Assembly (NCBI RefSeq): GCF_027942865.1
Contig: NC_134514.1
Location: 4,921,465-4,985,464 of the forward strand
DNA from: Odontesthes bonariensis
Taxonomy: Eukaryota; Chordata; Actinopteri; Atheriniformes; Atherinopsidae
DNA length: 64,000 bases
Reading direction: 5' to 3'
The position numbers and the translations under genes were made by a program. Each line of letters begins with the position of its first letter. Position 1 is the first letter of the stretch. Below the pieces are notes generated by a model, which was given only the letters and a program-made list of their open reading frames with translations, was not told the DNA's origin and did no database searches. Below are positions 10,386-21,200 of this stretch, one piece after another.

Positions 10386-13300
10386 CTGCAAAAAGAAAAA
10401 GACACGTCACTTTTTTTTCTGCTTCGCTGCGGCCGTTTTCACACATGCACCAATGTTTTAACTAGGGCTGGGCGAGTTAACTCGTTAATTATTTAACGCC
10501 GATAAACAAAATTAATTAATTTAATTAATTAATTAAATAAATAAATAAATAAATAAAAATAATAATAATATTTTGGGCCTTTAATGGATAGGAAAGTTCA
10601 GAGAGACAGGAAGCAGGGGGCAGAGAGAGGGGGAACAACACGCAGTACAGGTCCGTTCGATGCGGGACTCGAACCGGGGCCAGCTGCAGCGAGGACTATA
10701 GCCTCTGTACATGGGGCGTCTGCTCAACCCACTACGCCATCGACCGCCCCTGTTTTATGATTTATTTAATTTTGAAAAAGTCTGTTGCTCACAGGCTTTT
10801 AGTTTGTAAAAGTCTGTTGCCGTCTGCTGCAGAACCAGAAAAGAAAGCAATCGGCGGATCCATCAAACATGGAGAAGGGTACGGAACTTTTACTCGGCCA
10901 TTTTCATTTTAAAGTTCTTCCAGACACAGCGGAGTCGAAAACACTCATAGAAAAGGCTTATCTTCCTTTCGCAATGTGCAGATAACGCTCCTCGACACAA
11001 AGCCGTCACAGCACACCTTTTTGTCCTGTTTTTGCACAGGTGTCACTCTTATTTCCAGGTGTGAGAATACATCTGCTACGGAGCCCTTAAAATGACATAT
11101 GAGAGTAAAATAAAACCCAAGGTTTTCTCGTGCGCACCTGAAACTTTTCTGGTGGGAACGTGAAACTTAATGAATTAGGCCCAGGACACTTACTCTTAGT
11201 GTTTGATATCCGCAGAAAGTTGACCTGCGTCTGACATTAGACCTACATCAGTGGCGGCTGCTGACTTTTAAAACAGGGGAAGCCCATATTACGCCATTGT
11301 GACAAAACTACTAGCTAACACGACAAACAAATGCACAACAGGAATATGATTGACAAAACTTCTAAACAACAAGGATGTGTTTCTTATTTACAGTATAATA
11401 TTTACAAAAGTGTATGTGTGTAAAGGATGGAAATGGAAACCATGGGAAATGAGTGAAACTCCGACAGCACTTTCACAGACAGCCAGTCTCTTTGGTATCC
11501 GCTTTGGGACTGAAGTTCCAGCGTGCTTCTCCCCGCTTAAAAATTCGTCTGCCACAACATCTCTCATGATGGACAAACACTAACTCCAATCATCCCGACA
11601 CAGCCCCTCATATTGACACGCCCACGTCTAATCTACCCCCAGAGACGCCGAGCAGCCTCGGAAGCCCGGCTGTTAGTGGCGGCTTCATAACGTGATTTCC
11701 TCAGTGAACGGCGGCGATTTCAGAACAAATCATTTCATTAAGCTACAGGACAACATGTTGTAGTTATGAAAGTAAATGCAGTATTGGGCATATCTTGTGT
11801 TTTGTGAATAACTGTTTTATCGTCAATTTAACATTGAAGATGTAGCAGTTTCGCCAGAGAATGGGAGAGGCTGCCCGGCTTCCCGTGTTGTCTCCGAATC
11901 GCCGCGGCTGACCTACATGACGATTCTCTGCCCGTCCTGCTGCCTAACCTACACTGTTTTACAATAAAGTGAAAGTTTCTCGTGTGCACGAGAAACTTTC
12001 TAGTGGGCACGAGAAACCCTTGGGTTTTATTTTACTCTGCCATGTCATTTTAAGGGCTCGGTAATCTCCTGCTCTGAAGTGAATATGAAGCTTATAGTTA
12101 GAGTCGGGAGATTGGACTGAAGACGAGTTTCGGTGCAATCTGTTGGTTTCCTTAGCTGGGAAATTGTTTTTGAATTGGCTCTATATGAACGAATTGGATT
12201 ATTTTGTAAATAATTCTGATTACAATTAATTGAACTCCAATTGGCTTGAATTGGACTTTATTATTTAAGTGCCTTGAGATGACATTTTGTTGTAATTTGG
12301 CGCTATATAAATAAAACTGAATTGAATTGAATATAACATAAAGCAACTGTGGAAGAAGTCTGGATTTGGACGTTTTAGCATATTCTCCATTAAAACCTCT
12401 GGCGTTCATGTGTGAAAACGGCATATAAATATAAAAAGTGTTGAATTGTTGACCCACTTATCTTACCCCAAAGTAGTTGTTTGGAACAAAGCCCTCCCTG
12501 CCACAGAGGGATGCCCACCACCAGTCAGAGCCTTCAGGTTTCTTCAGGATGGTGACCATATCTCCCTCTTTGAAGCTCAGCTCATCGGCTGCCTGAGCTG
12601 GGTAGCTCCACAGAGCGTACAGCACTCCGCTGTTCTCCACCCCCATGGCCTCTTCCATACCTGGAATCATGAAGGAAGCAGGACACATACAGATGATTTA
12701 CCATTAAACTACCAGAATCTTTCACAACAGCTTTGTTGTTTAACCTGTCTTTAATATGTTAATGGGTGGAGCCACCCGGATGTCATCCATTAGTTTGTGA
12801 ACAGACATTTTGAAGCGCGAGGAGATTAAAAAGACAATGACACATACTGTTGAACCGTAACCCAGCTGAAACTTTGCATTGACCATGAATGGACTTAGAT
12901 TCTTCTTGCAAAAGTGCTTTATTTAAGTGTTTAGATCCTAAACAAAGTATAATCTGAAAACAACTGACATAACACGATTTAAATGTGCCTTTATCCAAAC
13001 TTCACTGGAAAAAAATCAAAGTCTTACCAAATATGTTTGTCTCATTTCTAGTCAAAATATCTCATTACACTTAATATAAGACACAACTGCCTAACAAGTG
13101 CTATTTCAGCCAGATATAGGGACTTGTTTGAAGACAATACATCTTGAATATCTTGCTAAATGAAAAAGTCTTGAAAACAAATAGTTTTGAGTCACATATT
13201 GTATGAAAAAAGCTTTTTTTTTTTAATTTGAAGAGGTTTTTAAGCTAATTTCAAGATCACTTTTATCTCAAAAGTCCTAAATATCACATCTTATTTCAAG

Positions 13301-16300
13301 AAATCTTGACAAGCCCATTTTCACTAGTTCCATTGGCAGATTTTTTTGCTTATTTCAAGCAAAAACGTCTTGTATTTGTTGTTTTTTTACTTATTTTTGG
13401 AGGGGCATTTTTTCCAATGTTTTGACTCCATTTGGTAATTTGTTTATATTTAATAAATACGAATGCAGACAGAAAAGACAATGAAAATAAGGCCCTTTTT
13501 GCACGTGTTAAATTAAGGTTAAAAAAAAAATGGACAAATATAGATTAAAGTTTCGATTGCAAAATCCTTTGAAAATCAGATCTGGCATGAAAAATAAATA
13601 AAAATCGAAATAATCATATCCTACATATTTATGCTAAACTTGCGTGACAGTTACTGATCTGTATCAAAGGATTGGTAACATCAAAGGTAACTGCCAGAGA
13701 GGTGATTGTGACATCTTGAGGGAAAAATGACTCAACACTTAGTTTAACATTTTAATACTTCCAACCTGTCAAGTTTTACACAATGTCACAAACAATTGGA
13801 TTAAAAGGGTGTTTATTGCGTGTGTTGCCTCACCCCTGAGGAGGCTCTCACACTCCTCAAACCCGTTTGCGTAGGGATCACATTTCTGAGAGGCGGTAGC
13901 GCCATCGCTCTCCGTCCGGGCCATGACAGCAGCTCCATTCCTTATCAAATACTCACACAGACTACGGTCATTGCACGAGGCTGCGCAATGCAGGGGAGTC
14001 CTGAGGGCCAAATAAAACAGCAGTAATCAAGTTCAAGCAGGTAGAAAGTTCAGAAAAATCCTCAGTTTGGAAAGCTATGGAAGTTTTTCTGTGCCATCAG
14101 AGTTTCAATACGAATTTCTAATATTGAATTTTTACAGCATCAAAATCAGACTTTGAATTTGAAAAACCAACAGTGTAAAAAAAAAAAATCAATTTCTAAA
14201 AACAAAAATGAGGGTAAAAAAATTCAACATCTAAAAATTCAGTGGAAAAAGAACAAGACTCAACATCCGGGTAAACAGCGAGAAGCAATCGATCCCTGTC
14301 TCAATTCATCCAACGGCAGCCAATCCAGTTACGCTCCATTGGACAGATCAGCCATGTCCACCAACGCGGGTGATGGTGTTTCGGTGAGTGAGTTTACTTT
14401 ATTTGCCATTTGTGTTAATAAAATTGTAAAATTACTCAATATCTATTGAGCTGATCTGTCCAATGGAGCGTAACTTGATTGGCTGCCGTTGGATGAATTG
14501 AGACAGGGATCGATTGCTTCTCCCTGTTTACCCGGATGTTGAGTCTGGTTCTTTATCCACTGAATTTTTTGAAGTTGAATTTTTTTCCACTGATTTTTGT
14601 TTTTAGAATTTTTTTTTTTTTTGTTGGTTTTTCAAATTCAAAGTCTGATTTTGATGCTGTAAAAATTCAATATTAGAAATTCGTATTCAAACTCTGATGG
14701 CACAGAAAAACTTCCATAGAAACCTCTGCACCTGACCTCATTTGAACAGTTACACACACCTTTCACATAAAAGATAAATTAAAACACTCACCAGCCATGG
14801 CTGTCTGGTGCACTAACGTTGGCTCCAATGCAAACCAGGAAGTCCACCACATTGTAATGCCCCCCACAGATGGCATTATGTAAGCCAGTGATGCCCTCAT
14901 CATTCGGCTGGCTCGGGTCAGTCATCTGTGGAAAATATTTAACACAAGTAAACCCTAACTGTATTGCAAGAGACAAAGCTTTCCACCCATGTGTCTGCAC
15001 ACCTTTTTACTTATAAAGATGCTAAACCAGAATCTAAAACCAACACAACTGCAAGAATGTCCTTGAGAAACCCCAAACTTCTGAAATAGACCGAGAAGCT
15101 ATAGTGCTGACTTCCAGGCAAAGAGGAAACATTACTCACAGGAATGCACACTCAGCGTACCGTCCTTCAGAAACTGTTATGTTTCAATACATCTTAGTGT
15201 CAAAATCTGGAGCTTGTAGCTATTCACTGAGCGGCCTCAGACTCTGTGCAGAGTTTTCTCACTATGAAACATGTTTATGCACTCTGACGATGACTGAAAT
15301 AACAAAGTGCATTATTTCCTTTGTTCTAATGGAGGAACTATAATCACTCAGGTAAGTGATCGTTTCATATCGATAGAGTTTATCCTGTGAAACAACTGTT
15401 CTTACCATCACTGAAAAATGTAGCATTTGTATGATTGCTGGTGCACTGGGTTTAGGCCCAATCTCAGCCGCCCCCCTCAGCCCCCCCGTTGCTTCAATAG
15501 CCACATTCCCACTGTAGGAACCTTCTACAGTTCCTTTAACCTTTTCAGGAACGGGGCCGTTTTTTCCCGCATTCGCACATACAGGAACCCGGGATCACGG
15601 CCCTCAGTTCCTGGAACCATTTCAGCTCCTTCTCCTCAGCTGGGTCTGTTCTGGTTTCCATAGCAACACATCTGACGGAGGTGTTTGGTGGTTGGTAGCT
15701 CCGCCCCTTGTTATGTTGTCAGGCTGAAATGTTTCCTCATACGACACGGACACAACCGGCGCGTGTGTAAGTTAAACTGACACGTGGTCTCCTTTAGCCG
15801 CATTCGACCAGAACAGCTCTAAGAACTGTCAAACCTCGAATTCCGTTCTAATAACTGCCCTTCCCCAGCGGAACTGTTTCAGTTTGCATTCCCACATGAG
15901 TCGGACCTTGATGGGGACTGATGCGACGCAGCCCTCTGCAACAGCGACGTGTTACTTTAGCGGCACATTCAACAACAAAACAGAACAAAACAAAACCCGG
16001 TAAAAGTAAGGAGAGAAGAAAAAAACACCACCAAGAAGCTAACATGGAGAGCGGGGAGGCCACCGTGTTCATGGTCTGCATGATGGTGATATTAATCATG
16101 GACGATCACATCGGGCGTCTAACATGGAGGCTGGAAGAGCTCACAGAGAGAGTCAGGAGACGCAGGATGGAGCGCAGGCCATACTTCTTGGTTTCATGAA
16201 GGAAGGAGAGCAGAGCGCCGCAGACAAAGGAGAACACGTGGAGGTTTAACTTATTAAACACGCCAAGGTTGTGTCCGTGTCGTATGAGGAAACATTTCAG

Positions 16301-18248
16301 CCTGACAACATGACAAGGGGCGGAGCTACCGACCACCAAACACCTCCGTCAGATGTGTTGCTATGGAAACCAGAACAGACCCAGCTGAGGAGAAGGAGCT
16401 GAAATGGTTCCAGGAACTGAGGGCCGTGATCCCGGGTTCCTGTATGTGCGAATGTGGGAAAAAAACGGCCCCGTTCCTGAAAAGGTTAAAGGAACTGTAG
16501 AAGGTTCCTACAGTGGGAATGCGGCTATGGTGCTGTTTTTTTCTTCTCTCCTTACTTTTACCGGGTTTTGTTTTGTTGTGTTTTGTTGTTGAATGTGCCG
16601 CTAAAGTAACACGTCGCTGTCGCAGACGGCTGCGTCGCATCAGTCTCTATCAGGGTCCGACTCATGTGGGAATGCAGACTGAAACAGTTCCCCTGGGGAA
16701 GGGCAGCTATCAGAACGGCTCTGTCTGAATGCGGCTTATCTCACAGGAATAAGTTACCCTTTTCCTATTGGGTACCAAAGCGCAGCTGTTTTCTAGCCAT
16801 CAAAATGCCCCCAAACACTCTGGTTGTTGGGCGAGATGTCCACTACTCCTTAATTCATCTAAACAACATTTGCTTCAGTATTTTGGCAGCTACAAAAATT
16901 GGGAGCTTACCTGTTCTTAACTCCCTCCATTGGCTTCCTGTCCTTTATAGAACTGATTTTAAACTTTTAATGTTGGTTTTTAAAGCTCTTAACGGCCTCG
17001 CCCCGTCGTATTTATCTGAGCTTTTAACAGTCCTGGTAGAGCTCTGAGGTCAACAGATCAGTTTCTGCTGGAAGTGCCCAGGTCAGAATACAAACCCTGG
17101 GGTGAGCGAGCCTTTTCCCAAAGCTGCCCCCAGGCTCTGGAATAAGCCCCCCGTCCAGCTGCGTCTTATTTCTGACCTGGGCCTCTTCAGATCTAGGATA
17201 AAAACCTACTTATTTAGGATGGCTTTAATACCCAGTAGCATGATGACACACCTTATTTTATTGCTTTCACTGTTCTTTTATTGTTTTTATTTGCTTTTAC
17301 TTCTTCTTCTCTTTATTTATCACATGTTTTAAAGCACTTTGGTACATCGTAAGGATTGTCTGTAAAGGGCTGTATAAATAAAATACATTTACAGTCATTA
17401 ATGGGAGGAGCTCAGCTGGAGGAGTTCATGCACTCAGCTGACACTCGATGCACGTACCTGCTGCACAGCTCTCTGCACCGTGTCCAGCTCTCCCACGAGC
17501 GCCCCATCCAGGAGCAGGATCAGCGGGCTGAGACGAGCTCGCCTTCCAGAACTCTTGCGATCACGTTTGGCCCGCCGCAGAATTGAATGGTAATTCTGAA
17601 GGAACGCACGGATAAGTTGAAACGGTGACATTAAAAAAAAAAGTCCTGCGACAGAGAAAAACGTGCGAGGTGATTTCTTACTTTGACATCTTGTGGAATC
17701 ACTGTGGATGACTGCGGTGGACGTTTGGGGGGCGGCTGCGCGGCGCTGTCTTCCCCATCAGAGGAACTGCTGGTCTCGCTTTCATGCCCCTCCTTATGGC
17801 GGTGGTCCTTCTTCCGAAAAAGCTTGTTGATGAGGTTTTTGTACTGGTTTGGCTGGTAGTGCGAGGCCTTCTTCAGGCGCTGGGAATGATCCACAGATCC
17901 CCGTCTCTTTAGCGCCCGGGGGATCTCAGCTCTGATCAGAAGCAGTTCTTCCAGACTGGGGATCTCTTGGCTTTGGGCCTCAGGGGCCACAACCGGCTGC
18001 AGCCTGGTGGGGCTCAGGGGCCGGGGAGCAGGGGGCGTGGCTTGCTGGACCTCCCCACCACCTGTCGGCATGGCAGGATTCTCCACGATCGTCGGAAATC
18101 TATGAACATATTCCTGGCGCTCTAACTCTGCTTCAACGTCCCCTGGGTTCAATGCTGCAAACATGGACACAAACCACATTTATAGCCCAAAGCTATGAAA
18201 ATACATCAGACTGACCAGGTAGTGGCAGGTATTAAAATAATAATAATG

Positions 18249-18282
<34 letters not shown>

Positions 18283-21200
18283 ATTTTATTTGCAACGCAC
18301 TTTACATTTACAACAAAATCTCAAAGTGCTACAGTGGGATAAAAGACAAATATTAAGATCAAAAGCAGGGACAGTAAAATGCAAATAAAATACACAAATA
18401 AAAGTAGTGAGTCCTTTAAGGAACTTAAAAAAGGTTTAACTGGTAAAAGGCGTTTTACCGTCACTGTATATAGCTGGCTGTCTAAGCTCAGGAGGCTGCT
18501 GCTGTGGCTGGAAAACAGGTTGATGGTAGAATTCCCTCTGAGCGGGTATAGCTGGTTGGTAAGATGCCGGGGGTCCTTCTCCCCCCAGGACTCGGGGGTG
18601 GTGAGTTGCCAATTCTTCCCAATGAGGGTTTTGAAGACGCATGATGACAGAGAGAGGAATGGGCTTACGCTGGCGGGACTGAGCAGAAGCAGGAGGGATG
18701 GAAATGCGGGAGATGGGCTGAAAGTTGTACGGGGAGATTGCCTTGGGTGAAGAATCTGGCGGTACTGATATATGAACATTACGGGGGAGAGAACTGTAGG
18801 AACCCTGGTGAAAACTTGGCCGTGGATCCTGGAAACACATTGAAAAAAAAAAAACATGTTTAAAGAGTACTGTATTCCCAGGTTTTGGTTTTGGCCATGC
18901 CAAAGATTTTCTGTCACAACATACTTTGCAGTGTCTAATCCAGTGGCTCACTAGCATAAACATGCCAAGATGGCAGATTATCCAATTACAAGTTGTGTTA
19001 GATTCTTTTTTTAATTCAAGATAAAAACGCCCACCCTTTGTCTCCTCAGTTTGTTCTCATCTGTGAACAACAATGTGAGGAGACTTGAAGATATCTGAGG
19101 CTTTTCAAGAGCTCAGAGGCTTAGGAGTAACTAAAATGCTGCAAACAAGTGGAACAAACTGCCAGTGGAGATTAAACTTTCACCAAATGGAGACATTTTT
19201 AAATCCAGGTTAAAAACATTTCTGTTCTCATGTGTCTATGCATGAAATCTGCACGGTATCTTTGAATTTATCTGGACTGTTGCTTGTTTTTAAATTCATT
19301 TAAATTATTTTATTTGTTTCTCTTTATATTCTTTTATGTATTTTTAATGCTTCTTACACTCCCTGCTGCAATGCTTTTATTTTATGTGAAGCACTTTGAA
19401 CTGTTTTGTACATGAAATGTGCTACAAATGAATTTGATTTGATTTGATTTGATAAAAAAGCCACACAACAAATGTTTTACATATTTCTTTTACGTAAATA
19501 CGGCCCACCTTTTTGGGGCTTAAGGATGGAGGAGGACCATCGAGATTGGATTCTCGCCAGTTGCTATTTGGCACAGACTGCCGCAGCCACTCTGTGTCTG
19601 CAATAAGAAAGTGTGAAGGTTAAAGGTTAAAGGTTAAAGGAAAGGGACCGCAGTGTTGCACAGAGACCGATTCAAACCAGATAAAGAAAAAGTTGATAAA
19701 GCAAAAAACAGAAAGTAGAAGGAATCCACCTACTGTCATAGGTGTGCTGAGGTTTCTTCTCGTAGGACACATCCAGATCAGTTTCATTCCACTTGCCAGG
19801 ACTTTTTTGCCGTTGCATGCCCTCATCTTGGATAAAGGGATTGAAAGTTATAGGGCAATGATTTCCAAGGGGGTAACACACAAAAACAGTTCTTTTGCTT
19901 GAAAGAAGGATTATTATGAACTAAAAATGATGGAAAAGGAAACAAACATTATTCTAACTTGAGGATAATTAGAATTATTTGGTTTAATTACTGCTGGATA
20001 AGAACAGCCTCTTACCGTGTTGCCTGAAACTGGTGAAATTTCGCGGAAGTGTGCTGGATGCTGGCTGATTGAGAGGCGAAGGAGAGAGGCTTCTGAAAGA
20101 CAGCGGAGAGGGACCTCTGTCGTGCCGGGGCGACCTGCTGCCCACCTCATACGGACTCAGCACATTGAAAGAGCTCTGAACTGAAGCAAAGCGATCCGGG
20201 GAGCCCTGCCGCTGGCTGTAAGGTGGCTGTTTGGGGCTCTCAGGGGTAATCGAGTAGCTGTCGGATGCACTCCGAGGAAGTGGGGAGTGTGCTTTCCTAC
20301 TGATCTTTGGAGATGAGAGTGGGCTGTTGGAGAGGACAGGAGGTGGCGGTGCATTTCTGCTCCTCAAGACGCCAGAGTCAAGGGGATGGAAAGACGTTGA
20401 GCTTGGAGAGAAAGGTTTCGAAACGGGGCTGCCCGACACATATGGAGAGCTGGAGATGCTGTAGGATTCTGAAGACTTGGGCTCCTCTCTGGAGATCGTG
20501 GGACCGGTCTGAAGAGAACATTTTTTTCTGTTACACTACAATAAGTTTTAAGCCATGTCTAATTCCAGCAAGAGTGAGTTAACAGCTTGTTGTGGTCAAC
20601 AATTAATGTCAGTACGGGTTCAGAGTCCCATGAAATCCATCCATTTTCTATTCCCGCTTGATCCAATTCAGCCTTTCACAGCTGTCATTGAGTAAAAGGC
20701 GGGGTCACACAGAGACTAACAACCATGCACTCTCACCGGCACTCCTCGTCACTCCCACAGTCATTTTAGAATCACTAATTAACTTAACATTCATGTTTCT
20801 GGATGGTGGGATGAAGGTGTTTGTGCTGATATCCTGTGTTTGGTTTCCTCCAAACGTGCTGCTGTGCATTGTGAGCAAACATCTCCACTTTGGTCTGCTC
20901 TGTCCAAAGGACATTGTTCCAGAAGTCTTGTGGTTTTTTCAGATTTTATTTAGACAACCCCAAGCCTTTCAGATCTAAAGAAGAATGATCTGCCTACCTA
21001 AGAACTAAACATCTTGTCTATTGGGGGAAAAAAAAACAACAACTCTGAACTGTTGAGCTGCTGAAATCCTGATTAAAGCAGAACTGGGACGCATTTTACT
21101 TTTTAAACTACGCCAAACATTTAAACATTTAAAGATTGTTATTAAAAGAAAATCTGATGCAGATCAGTGGTTATCAAGCTAATTTCCCCACTTTTTAGAA

